Source: Persicaria tinctoria
Lineage: Eukaryota > Streptophyta > Magnoliopsida > Caryophyllales > Polygonaceae
Direction: 5' to 3'
DNA length: 64,000 nt
NCBI GenBank assembly: GCA_037127255.1
Contig: JBANSL010000002.1
Span: 98,486,519 to 98,550,518 of the forward strand
The position numbers and the translations under genes were made by a program. Numbering within the stretch: position 1 is the stretch's first letter; each line of letters opens with the position of its first letter. The notes beneath the pieces are model-generated. The model did no database searches and had not been told where the DNA came from. It saw only the letters and a list, made by a program, of their open reading frames with translations. This document shows positions 22,310 to 33,012 of this stretch, one piece after another.

Positions 22310-22545
22310 CTCCCTCCGATCGGAAATATTTGATGTTTGACTTTTGTGCACGTAATTTTAGGAGCTAAAAACTATATAAAATCTTATTTATTTTAATTAT
22401 TTTTTTCCATAGTTTAATATTTATTAGTAATAAGTATTAAATTGTAAAAAAAAAAGGTATTAAAAGATTAATATTTTATATAGTTTTTAGCTCCTTAAAA
22501 TACGTGCAAAAAGTCAAAACATCAAATATTTCCGATCGGAGGGAG
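22310..22545. mobile_element. Stowaway-type MITE
   Basis: TA target duplication on both sides and terminal inverted repeats ctccctccgatcggaaat / atttccgatcggagggag. 236 bp, AT-rich interior, no coding capacity; mobilised by Tc1/mariner transposases. The interior pair ggagctaaaaactatataaa / tttatatagtttttagctcc extends the hairpin. Confidence 0.93.
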
Positions 22546-22616
22546 TATTAAAGTGCCCATTAGAGCGGTCAAATTCCTAATTAACCATCGCAAAGTTTTT
22601 GTTGTAGCGGTTGTTG

Positions 22617-23170
22617 GCAAGGTTATTAGGATCGGGATTCTAGGATCGAATCACACTAGGGTACGTGGATCGGATCGTAAGATCCCATTAGGGATCGTAA
22701 GATTTTCGAAATATAATTAAATAAAAAAATAAAAAAATATATATAACAAAGTTGTTTAATTTAAAGTTCTAGAATGAGGGAAAAAAATGTTAGTTACACA
22801 ATATATTTTGATTTTAAGATATAAAAATCTACATTTACGACCTTAGGCATTGTTATATTGGTTAATTGACTCGAAAACAATTGTCTTTAAGCTATTTTTC
22901 ACGTTCCTTACATGAATTTGTACATTTAAACACCCTAAAATCAACCAAGGAAACAAAACAAATGTTTAAAAAATACATATTGTTAATAAAAATAGAATCT
23001 TTAGGATCGTGTGGGATCGTAAGATCCTATCGATCCATTAAGATTCTAACGATCCCATTGTAGATCCTACACAAAAAAGATCCTATGCATAGATCCGGAT
23101 CGGGCCACTAGGTAGGATCGTAGGATCTTAAGATTCTAAAGATCCGGATCGGGATTCTAATAACAATGGT
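22617..23170. mobile_element. GATC-rich inverted-repeat element
   Basis: Left part ttattaggatcgggattc and right part (reverse complement) ttattagaatcccgatcc form imperfect terminal inverted repeats. Both subterminal regions are packed with gatcctaagatc/gatcgtaagatcc variants, and the middle is plain AT-rich. A 65-codon frame inside has no similarity. Likely a non-autonomous DNA element; the target duplication is unclear. Confidence 0.5.
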
Positions 23171-23375
23171 TGTGGGGCTATTTCAGGTTAAGAAGTTCGA
23201 AATTTGAAGTTCAAAGTTCGAATCAACGCGGAGTCGCTTGTGAGTAGGACATTCAACTCTTTTGAGCCACACAACACCCGATAAAGATGTAACCCGAACG
23301 CCTGGAAAATTTATTATCAAGAATTGAAAATTTTAAACCGGGCTTTTTTTTTTCTAACCCAAGCCCAAAATACTA

Positions 23376-23612
23376 CTCCATCCGTTCGGCAAAACTTGAC
23401 GTTTTACTATTCACGCACGCTTTTTTAGGAGCTAAAAACTATATAAAATATCTAGTTTTTTAAATAATTTTTTTAACAATTTCGTAGTTATTATTAACAA
23501 GTACAAACTTGTTAAAAAATTTTTTTAAAAAAATGAATATTTTATATAGTTTTTATCATTCTAAAAAAGCGTGCGTGAATAGTAAACGACAAGTTTTGCC
23601 GAACGGAGGGAG
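23376..23612. mobile_element. Stowaway-type MITE
   Basis: TA duplication, ends ctccatccgttcggcaaaac / gttttgccgaacggagggag, 237 bp, same family architecture as 22,310-22,545 but a different terminal sequence. Confidence 0.92.
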
Positions 23613-23810
23613 TAGCATTTTTCTAGGTCAATTGAGTTTCAATCCGGTGACCCAACTGACCCACTTTGTTAAAATAAAACTTTAACCAATTAAAAATCAA
23701 GAAAATCTCAAAATCATATTAGAATAAGTTCAATAATTGATATATTATTAAAATTATTCATGGAGACTTCAATTTCTTATGTTTTATAATTACAAGCACC
23801 TAGACCTGTC

Positions 23811-23935
23811 AAACGGGTCATTCGGGTCGGGTTCGGGTAGGGTCACTTCGGGTTTCGGGTAAAACGAGTCCCGGGTAAAACGGGTTGAGTCAAACTCGGG
23901 TTTGACCGGGTTTCGGGTCGATTTCGGGTTCATTA
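23811..23935 (+). repeat. CGGGT-rich degenerate simple repeat
   Basis: About 125 bases dense in cgggt / tcgggtt units, with many runs of three Gs on the + strand, capable in principle of G-quadruplex formation. Confidence 0.85.
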
Positions 23936-24526
23936 ATTTTAACTTTTTTGCAATAAAATTTTAACTTTTTTGCAATATGAAAACAATACCGACTATCATC
24001 GGTGAACCAAAAATAATACGAACTTTAAAAATTACAAATGCATACACAAACTATAATATGTTAAACCAAAATTAATACAACAGCTAGAATTTGAAAACAA
24101 AAAATTAATTTAGACTCAAAATCTAATAATTATTTCGTAAGAAAGTTTGATAAAATTTTGTAAAATTAAGAAGAATTATTGACTGTTCATTATCTTCCAA
24201 ATTGAAGAAATCTAATCCCTAAAACCTTATCACCACATTAGCAGAGAACTTATTTTGTAAAATCTAATCCCTAAAACCATACTCCAATAGTCATAAGAAC
24301 TGAAATGAAGAAATTTCACTTTCAACTAAAAAAATAACATACCATGAGCAGAGAACTTCTTATATATAAAGCTCATCATTAAATTCATAACAAGTGACAT
24401 ACCATGAGCACAAATAAATATCTTATTTGAGCAACTAAGCACCTTATCACCACTGTATCAACCGATCACATCGTTTCAAACCAACTCTGTGTCTGAAATG
24501 AACTGTAAAGCCAAAAGGAAATAAGT

Positions 24527-24795
24527 CCTACCAAATTATCTTGCAAGCGAATGTGCTTCTCAACCTCTTATTTCTATTCTATCTTCTGTTTTCTCTCTGC
24601 AACTACAGTTTTCTTCTTATTAAAAATTAGGTCAGTTTCTTCTTCAGCTACTGCTTTTTGTACTTTCAAATCCTCATAGTCTCTCTTGTGCTCCTCAGAG
24701 CCTGATATTTTCTCAAAGAGCACAGGTAGCTCTTTTGGGTTTTTGGATGCAATTGACTCCAAGTCACGCTGCATCAAAATCGTAATTACTTCCTG
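24527..24795 (-). pseudogene. SMC1: SMC1 (cohesin subunit) exon fragment
   Basis: On the minus strand the frame reads DLESIASKNPKELPVLFEKI, SGSEEHKRDYEDLKVQKAVA and KKKTVVAERKQK. This matches the start of the first coiled coil of plant SMC1, just after the ATPase head. SMC1 forms the cohesin ring with SMC3. After a +1 frame change the sequence continues as VEKHIRLQD, still SMC1-like, so a small indel lies near 24,560. Upstream of DLESIAS the residues are poorly matched and may include an old intron boundary. Only about 85 of over 1200 residues are present. It is a transposed or retained exon remnant, not a gene. Confidence 0.8.
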
Positions 24796-25616
24796 AGAAC
24801 AACTTCTAGAAACAATTAACAATTGTTAACAATAGTCTTGCTATTCATACAAGGAAGAAATTTTTGAAGCATTCCATGAATAATAAAATCAGCAAGACAA
24901 CAACAAGGATCAAAGCTTTAAGAGTATGCACAAACCAAACCCTTGTATTTCAATAGTTCTCAATTTTTGTTTTTTTTTTTGGCAGTGAATTCAATATTTC
25001 AATGTTCTCAGTAGAGCAAAAATTTATGGAATTTGAAATTCAAGAGGAGATCTTAAACAATAATAAATAACATATTTGGGTGAGATGATCAATGAAGACA
25101 AAGATTCGAATGAATTGATTTTTTTTCTTAATCACCATGAGAGACTACGTGGCTTATCTTATCCTGCATACTCACCAACACATTATGCCAATTGTTAACT
25201 CTTGAAAGCACTGGCAGTCTCACATTTGTGCTTGTTAAATGATTTTCTTTGGCCTTTAAATTTAGGGAAAAACAAAAACCCTGCAATAACAAAAGATCGA
25301 TGTTTCAACTCAATCCACATACTATCCTCAAATTAGGCATTTCTGTCTAAACACTTTGCAATAAATCCAGAAGAAACAATAACAAAATTAATAGGCTCCC
25401 TGGCCCCCTCCCATTCCATTCCATCAACAAATTAAAGCATAAATTTGTTAAGGTTGATTGAACTAATATGGAGACTATAGCAACAGCTTGGCCGCGCGAA
25501 CGAACTGATATGGAGACTGGAGCAACAACTTGTCATCTCCAATTTCTAAAAATCAGTTAGGTATAGAATATTACAGACAACCATTCAACCTTATATGCGC
25601 TCTCATACAAGCCAAT
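24796..25616. other. no gene seen
   Basis: AT-rich; may include intron sequence of the SMC1 fragment's source, but I see no further exon. The pair aactgatatggagact / gaactaatatggagact (25,457 and 25,504) is a short direct repeat. Confidence 0.5.
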
Positions 25617-25746
25617 CAACAAATATATTGAACAGACAACCTATAGGGAGAGAATGGAGCATTGCTTCGTGAAATTGAAATCAACAAATATATTGAACAG
25701 ACAACCTATAGGGAGAGAATGGAGCATTGCTTCGTGAAATTGAAAT
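25617..25746 (+). repeat. perfect 65-bp tandem duplication
   Basis: The 65 bases beginning caacaaatatattgaacaga and ending gaagtgaaat-like gtgaaattgaaat occur twice back to back (25,617-25,681 and 25,682-25,746) without a visible difference, so the event is recent. Confidence 0.93.
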
Positions 25747-25969
25747 GGAGGAGGTGCAAAGTAGCAACCAAATCTTCGAAATTGCAGTTTTAAATAAGAT
25801 CAGGGAGAAAGAAAAACAGTTCAAAATGGAAAAAAGATTCGATATTAGATCAGGGAGAGAGAAACGCACCTGAACAGGAGGAACGATGGCGAGCGAAGGC
25901 GACGATGGTGAAGCCTGGAGGCAGTGGTCGCGCGAGGTGAGCGAAGGTGAAGAGGGACGAACGATGAAG

Positions 25970-28900
25970 TCTGGAGGCGGTCACGACGAATAGTAGGAGT
26001 GAGATGCCACATGCCAGGCGAGCTCGAGTCCATAAAGGTGTCGTCCACCCTTTGAATACGCGGTCGCCTGATGCAAGCATCTGTATGAAACGAATATCGT
26101 AGGGGCCGGAGTCTCATCTGCGTCCCAAAAAGTATACGTGTCAAACCCAATTCGCAGCAATTACACTATAAATCAGAAGATGGACAACAACGACTTACGA
26201 TTGCTTGTTCTGAGGGATCCCCTTCACACGGTTGTACTTGAACGGCTGGGGCAGTTTCCCTGCATGCTTGGCGTGCAGCTCTTGGTGGCCATCCATCAGT
26301 GGGTGCAGGGTGTGCGTGATGGGCTTCAGAAGGCCGGGCAAATGTCGCTCAGGAGTCAGACGAGTGTCCGGATCATACACACGGACAGTCCACTTGGCCA
26401 GGTCGATCTCCAGCGCAACCCAGTAGTTGTCTTTCAGATTCCAGGAGGCCAACACGCGGTCGACGCTGGCCCAAGGCTTCGGACACCTCTCAGCCAACAT
26501 ACCGCTGAAGTAGTACTCCAACTCCTCGTCGACGTTCATGCCGGTATGTCTCTATAGCAGTACCCCGAAGTAGGGGTCAACGAATGCGATGCCTGCGTAC
26601 TTCGACTCGCTGGCTACCTCCTTTCGGAAGATGCCGCATGCTTGGTCGATATGCTGCAAACAAGGAACACGTGTTCAGTCAACAACAAAATTGTAATGTT
26701 ATCGGAGCACGGGTGAGCGGACTTTACCTCTGAGCCCACCATTTTCGTTGGCGTTTTCAGGTCCCCGAAGAAATCCCTCTAGAGGAGGGTGCCCATCATT
26801 GTACGTGCGGGGTCAGTCCCTTCGGCGTCGTCGGTGGTCAACCACACGGAGAAGGCGTCCACGTCGGCCCTGGTCATCAGGCCCAAGGCCACGACGTCAA
26901 CCCCCACAATGACCTTCTTCCCCTTGGCGGCCCGCTGCTTATTCAGCCCATTCGTCACGTCGTCAACCACCTCCTTTTCCTTGTTCCCCTTCTCGACACG
27001 CGACTTCTTCACCGGCTGAGTGACTTCGTGGCCATCTAATGTCGCAGGCGCTCGCCTCACCCTTCCCCCCTTACGCTGAAGGGGAACGACGGTCTCATCA
27101 TGCGCCTTCCGTAAATGGTGGTAGACATGACACAAACTTAAATTAACATGACACATACTTGATATCACATGACAGTACCATTAACACGACCTACCTCAGC
27201 GGTTGTCTGTGTCGTGGGTGCTTCTAGCTCGGAGATGGTTGACTTGGCCCCAGGCCCTTTTGCCATAGTCTTAGAGCCCTCAGCTAACACCTCATTCACA
27301 TTAGCCCGGTCCTGCTACATGACAGCAAAATATTTTTGACATGACAACCAACGTAATTCACATGACACTCGACGGCAGATGGCTTACCTCAGTGGTTGTG
27401 ACGGTCGTGGCTTCCTCTTGCCCTGTGCTATCAGTCTGACCCTTTTCCTTCAACACATCACCCTACGCAAATATGCGAATGAAATTAGTGTCGACACCAT
27501 TGTCAACACTCACATCGCAGTACGACAGGGATGACTTACCTGTGTGGTGGGTGTTTCTTTGGGGGGTTCTTGTGGATCAGCATCCTTCTCCATTTCGGTG
27601 TCCTCATGGACTGGTCCCTTATTCTTACCCATCTCCTTCAAATTATGAGTTTGTGTCACCATCATTCACAAAACTGACATCACGGTTTCAGTTAGAGTAC
27701 TTACCTCAGAGGTTGTCTTGGTGGTTTCATCTCCATCTGCATCGGTACCCGATTTCTGGCCCATTTCCTTAACAGTTTCCTCACCCTACGCAAATATGGG
27801 AAATGTATGTTACCATGACGCCTATATTGTTATACAGGACGGTTATTGATACTGACATGACAAATTCAACATCTTACCTCCTTCGACTGCAACTCAACAT
27901 CTTCGGTTTCCTCCCCATAAGTTCCATGCCTGTCCTACGAGTGTGTCACCTCGTCCTCGCCTCGCTTCTTCCCCCTCACCTCCCTTCTCAGCTCCTGCAT
28001 CGCCGTCTCAACCCTTTGCATCCTCTCGTTAAACGTTGTCAATATGCTCGTCCCCAGATCATCTATCTTAGACAATATCCTTGACACATCCACTTGGGTA
28101 GCCGTCGTACTTCCCTCACTCTGCGTGCCTGACCCGGATGCTTCCGTCGTGCTTGGCACATGTTTCGCTTTATACTCCACCAAGAGGTCGTCGAAGAACT
28201 TATCCGGCTTCTCTGTCGTGAACATGGCGCCAAGGATAACCCCCTTCCTCACCTCCTCCGCATCCGGGAGGAGGGCTATCCGAACAACGTCCTCCTCGTA
28301 GAACATGCCCAGCTCGTCCTTCGACTGCTGGATAAGGGAGGCAAGAGAATCGTACATGATATTGTGCTCTTTCGACTTATACCGCAGGCACCGAGGGTAG
28401 ATTATGCCGTCGTTGGTGGCAGCAAATTGTCTTGCAACTGGGCGCAGAGCCTCGTACACCCACAACTACAAACAAAAAAAAAAAAACCAGGTGATGACAT
28501 GTCGACACTTTGCATTTAATCCTGTTCAGTTTGCATTTTACAATGCACAGTGCCTATGTCCAGTTACCATGAGTCAGTGTCCAGTTTAAATCATTATTTG
28601 TCATGTGAGCTTTATGTACATACCTGGAATGCAAGGGGGAAGCCGGCTAACAAGTACGATGGGCGAGAGCTGCTGACCTCGTGATGGAGCTTGCGATCAA
28701 CAGCCCGGTAGAGGAACTCGTGGGTTCGTTCATAGCACAGTCGCCCCCACGGGTAACGCAAGAACGCCTCAGTGTCAGACACCATGTTAACAACCCACCC
28801 TTGAATAAAGTTGTGGGGTTCCTTCGCAAAGAGCACCGCCTCCACCAGCATTATGAGCGCGAACTTAAAGCGCTTGGCGACGGAACGCTCGGACTTCATC

Positions 28901-29444
28901 GCCACTTTGTACTCCGTCTCGAAGTCCTCCATCCTCATCTTCTCCGCCCCTAAGAACTCTAAGCAGGCAGCCTTGTCCGCCTCAGTGTCCACGGTCCACA
29001 GCACGTTTGACGAGCACTTCAGTCCGGTCACTAGCGCGAACTTCGCGATGGAGAACCGGACTATGGACCCCTGGATCATGTACCAGGTTTCATGCTCCTT
29101 TTTCGACCGCAGCTGCCGCTGCAGGACATAGTGGACTAGCTGTGCTGAGAACTCAACTTTGGCACCGAGCCTCGCAATGCCGCCAAACTGGCTTTCACAC
29201 AGACGCTTCCAGTCTGAGGCGCTCAGGTACCGGTCTAGCTGTGAAAGGACCTGGGGCCTGGCGTATTGGTTGCACCTACACTTGAAATGCCGGTCCTCGG
29301 GGACGGCATATATCGCCTGCACGGTGGGGTGGAATGTTAGAGCGACTCATCTTTAAAACACTCTACCCTTGATCGACACTACCCAAACCATACCTCGCTT
29401 GTTGTCGGTGTCTGTGTTATCCTTCTTTCTCCTGAACCCCCCAT
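25970..29444 (-). pseudogene. DUF1985/Ulp1-protease-like transposon-associated gene, ten exons, inactivated
   Basis: Exons by splice and frame logic: 29,444-29,394 (ATG, MGGSGERRI), 29,316-28,624, 28,465-27,878, 27,785-27,705, 27,635-27,540, 27,462-27,388, 27,314-27,195, 27,106-26,728, 26,653-about 26,189, about 26,127-25,970. Exon 2 carries the DUF1985 signature (IQGSIVRFSIAKFALVTGLK). The last two resemble the Ulp1/C48 SUMO-protease core: ASWNLKDNYWVALEIDLAKW, VRVYDPD, then DSGPYDIRFIQMLASGD. Such genes ride on Mutator-like elements in plants. In-frame TAGs lie at 27,935-27,937, 26,779-26,781 and 26,552-26,554, and a TGA opens the last exon. The expected catalytic His (HW) is Tyr and the Cys in DCG is Ser, so no protease activity is expected. 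No flanking TIR was found. Confidence 0.75.
27195..27878 (-). repeat. tandemly duplicated exon-intron units
   Basis: Four small exons of 81, 96, 75 and 120 bases (all multiples of three, phase 0) each end in a Thr-rich motif before the donor: TTKTTSE, PTTQ, TVTTTE, TQTTAE. Two begin from an identical acceptor context (atttgcgtag/ggtga), and intron lengths are only about 69-79 bases. This indicates serial duplication of one exon-intron unit encoding a hydrophilic, acidic linker between DUF1985 and the protease part. Confidence 0.75.
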
Positions 29445-31068
29445 GTTCTTGTTTGATACCCTGCAGATTGGGGAGCAATACTTTAGCATTCTTCAAACAT
29501 TTGCACATTTTCATCACACCAGTCACAATGCACATGACGGTAAGTTCATTTAACATGTCATGTGACCATTTTAACATGACAGACACCATATCTTACCCTA
29601 TACTTATCACACTCCAAGTAAATTTCCAGCCTCACCATATCTTACCCTATAATTATCACCTGAGCATTGTAACCATTTTATAGCTTTTACAAAAAATACG
29701 TCGAGCAATTTTGCATTTAAACATGACATGAAACCTATTAAACATGCCAACTAAATATTCAAAACATGACATGTTACATTGTAACAGCATTTACATTCAA
29801 TAACTTGTTCCTGAAATTTTTTTACCCACATAAAGGTTCCCCGATTTCCCTCTATCTATAAAAATCTATCCAATTTTCCCAATCTCAACAATTTCCCCCA
29901 TTCTCACATTTTCCTCAATTTCACCAATTTCCCAAAATTCACACAATACATGTATCGATTTCCCTTAATTTGCTTCCCCATTCAAGGCCGTTACCATATC
30001 ATCACGGCAATGGTACTTCCCTTCTCTCCCCGACTCGAGCACCCCATGTTCTCACATTTCCACCCATTGTTTTCATACTAGACGCCGGTTACATCCCACA
30101 TGACAGGGGCGGATATTCCACCCGTTCTTTCATCCAATTGCAAACCATGGCAAACAAATTAGGTTCTTCAATTGGTCCCTCATCCTTTCAATTTCTGCAA
30201 TCAGTACTAAATCGGTAGAGTTAGGGTTTACTTACTTGAAAACTGTCGGTCCCTCTCTTCTAAACGCTGTCAGGGTCGTCTTCTACACGTTGTTGGGTTT
30301 ACTGGCTTGCAATCCGCCGGCTTCTTCTCCTCCTTACTCCCAGGTTCGTCTTCTTCCTTGGCCTTCTTCTTCTCCTTTCTCGTATCTAGAATGGCAGTTT
30401 CGTGCCTTCTGCCCTCCCTCCTCTCTGTTTTACACAGTTGGAAGTTACAAGTTTTTAAAAACGGCCCTCTCTCTCCTCCTCCCTCCCACGCTCTCTCCCT
30501 TCTTTAATTACCCCAACCACCGGTTTCAACACCCTTATTTCAACCGGCTACCTTGCCATTTTTAGGGGGGTCTAACCCTTGAAATTACCAACGGTTAGTG
30601 GGTTAGGCGTGCAAACCAAACCGGGGCAAAGGTCATTTCCTTTAATTCCATCTTATTTAAATTCAGACCGAAAAAACTCAATTATTTAACTGGGGACATG
30701 CTTGATTATCAATATTCATTATTCATAGGTTTTTTAATTTAAGGAATAATATATAATATATGTATTGATAAAATTTACGCAAAATTTATCATTAAAGTAT
30801 GATAACAAAGGTTTTATTCGATGCCACTATAACAGTATAACCTAAGTAAATGTTTTACTAAATATTCAATTTCTCTAGCCATTTCCATGCATGAATTATT
30901 TTATTTCATATGACAACATTTAACATAATGATCATTTCAATATTTGGCATTATTAAAAATAAGATATCGCTGATATTCAATCATAGCAACAATCTGTTTT
31001 TAATTTTTAATTTTTTATTGCCTAATAGAATTTAGAAAACTTACGACTTTATGATCGACTTCTATTAG
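29445..31068. other. upstream region of the DUF1985 pseudogene, otherwise no gene
   Basis: Pyrimidine-rich + strand with several meaningless open frames (29,970-30,565). The octamer acatgaca and its complement recur from 27,120 to 29,770. From 30,600 the sequence turns AT-rich. Confidence 0.5.
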
Positions 31069-31073
31069 AAATG

Positions 31074-31290
31074 TGTGATGGACGGTGCTTGGTGGTGTGG
31101 AGGTGACGGTGGTTGTCGGTTGTAACAGATAGAAAGGGGGAGGGAAAGTTAGTTGAGAGAGAGAGGGGAAGGAGGAAGATAGAAGAAGAGAGGTAAGAGG
31201 ATTTGGATTATCAATTGGTTGCCCCATCAATACACATGTTCTCCTACTTATACCTCTTACACAATGGTATTTCAATACCAATACATGACA
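31074..31290 (-). repeat. 3' LTR of the chromovirus
   Basis: 217 bp. Differs from the other LTR by a few substitutions (for example gttgagagagag against gttgagggagag) and one 10-bp indel near gaagaagagagg. Confidence 0.95.
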
Positions 31291-31317
31291 TTGCTCTCCC
31301 TCTCAAAAAGCCTTGAC

Positions 31318-32514
31318 TCAAGGCTTAAGGTGAAAATCTGGGAAGAGGTGAAGGATGTGCCCAGCTGGTTCCCAAGTGGCCTCGTTGGCATCCAGATTAG
31401 TCCATTTCACTAGCCATTCCGTCACTGGTTCCCCATTGCTCAAGAACGTCACTCTGCTATCCAGGATTGCTTCAGGAGCTGCCACCAATTCACCATCGTC
31501 ATCTGTACTTGGTGGGGTTGAAGTTGATGATTGCTGTCTCAACACCCTGTGCTTGAGCTGGGACACATGGAAGACTAGATGGATTGCTGCTCCAGGTGGT
31601 AACTCTAGTTTATATGCCACTGCTCCTACTCGAGTTAAGACCTTGAAGGGTCCAAAATACTTGGAGCACATCTTGAGGTTGCGACGAACATCCATTGATG
31701 ATTGCCTATAAGGCTGTAGCTTCAAGTAGACCATGTCTCCAACCTTAAATTCCCGATCTGAGCGGTGCCTATCAGCAAATTGTTTCATACGCACCTGTGC
31801 TTGTTGAAGATGGAATTTGACCTGAGAGAGCATGTGATTCCTCTGCTGGAACCAAGATGAAGCACCCAAACTCCTACCCACAAACATCTTAGTGCCTAAC
31901 AAGGGAGGGGGGTGTCCATACAGAGCTTCAAAAGGTGTGGTTTGGAGGGAGGTATGGAAGTTGGTATTATACCAAAATTCAGCTAAAAAGAGCCAAGCAT
32001 ACCATTGCTGAGGGTGGTCAGAACACATGCATCTCAAAAATGTTTCCAGGCATCTATTAACCCTTTCTGTTTGTCCATCTGACTGAGGGTGATAAGCTAA
32101 ACTCATGTGCAAGGCAGTCCCCAGTCCCTTGAATAATTGTTGCCAGAAGTTGCTGAAAAATATCTTGTCTCGGTCAGACACAATGCTCTCTGGCAAGCCA
32201 TGGTATTTGTAAATGTTTTCCATGAAAATATAAGCCACTTTTTGTGTTGAGAATGGATGAGTTAGCCCAATGAAGTGAGCATACTTAGTAAGTCTGTCCA
32301 CCACCACTAGAATACAGTTTTTTCCCAGGCTCTTAGGTAGCCCTTCAATGAAGTCCATGGAAACATGTGACCAGGGGGTGCTTGGGATTGGTAGAGGTTG
32401 CAGAAGTCCTGGTGAAGCTACATTCTCAGCTTTGTTCTTCTGGCAAACCTCACAAGACAGCACATACTCAGTTACATCTTTCTTTAAGGCTGGCCAAAAG
32501 AAAAGTTGTTTCAC
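31318..32514 (-). pseudogene. chromovirus integrase with C-terminal chromodomain
   Basis: Inserts the cDNA into chromatin. From the N terminus: CEVCQKN (end of the HHCC zinc finger), the DDE core (MDFIEGLPKS with the first Asp; IVSDRDKIFFSNFW with the second; YHPQSDGQTERVNRCLE with the Glu), GHPPPL, and a chromodomain (EWLVKWTNLDANEATWEP) at the extreme C terminus. A chromodomain in this position defines plant chromoviruses and is thought to steer insertion to heterochromatin. The frame is open to its own stop but lacks an upstream connection because of the TAG at 32,518-32,520. Confidence 0.92.
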
Positions 32515-32517
32515 CCT

Positions 32518-33012
32518 CTAATAGGTCCCTTGGATACCTGAGTGACCCCCAAGAGGTTCCTCATGCAGAGCCTTAAGCAATTTCTGTTTCAATCCAGTGG
32601 CACACCCAATATAAAGTTTGTTATCCACTCTCAAGACACCTTTGCAAACTGAGAATTTGCCAGAATTGTCAGCAACAGCTTCCACCAAGAGTTGCTGTAC
32701 TTGGGAATCATATTCATAACTGGCAATGACTTCAGACATCCAAGTAGGTTGGACCACACTCACAGCTAAGCATTCCCCTTGGTGATCCTCAAACCTCCTT
32801 GATAGAGCATCAGCCACCCTATTTTCTGAGCCCTTCTTGTAGGCAATGCAGTACTGTAACCCAAGCAACTTCCTCATTGCTTTCCTCTGCAGTTGAGTTG
32901 TAAGTTTCTGATCAAGCAGGTGCTTTAACGGATGATGGTCAATCTTGATGACGAAAGGTGCTGGCTCTAAGTAATGGCACCATTTATCCACAGTTAAGAG
33001 GATGGCCAACAA
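32518..33012 (-). pseudogene. chromovirus RNase H and linker to integrase
   Basis: Contains FVIKIDHHPLKHLLDQKL, a stretch typical of plant gypsy RNase H, followed by GLQYCIAYKKGSENRVADAL with the terminal catalytic Asp, then the start of the integrase zinc finger (GGHSGIQGTY). It ends in a TAG that directly abuts the integrase frame, so a single substitution separates the two. A one-base frame change at about 33,040-33,060 separates it from the reverse transcriptase frame upstream. Confidence 0.9.

Noticed and set aside
25681..25869. Minus-strand frame and coding-like + strand (REIEMEEVQSSNQIFEI)
   Set aside because: The + reading looks coiled-coil-like but is short, broken by the 65-bp duplication and matches nothing I can name; not enough to call a gene.
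29970..30565. Plus-strand frames upstream of the DUF1985 pseudogene
   Set aside because: Pyrimidine-rich, overlapping in two frames, no similarity; more likely promoter or leader of the minus-strand gene.
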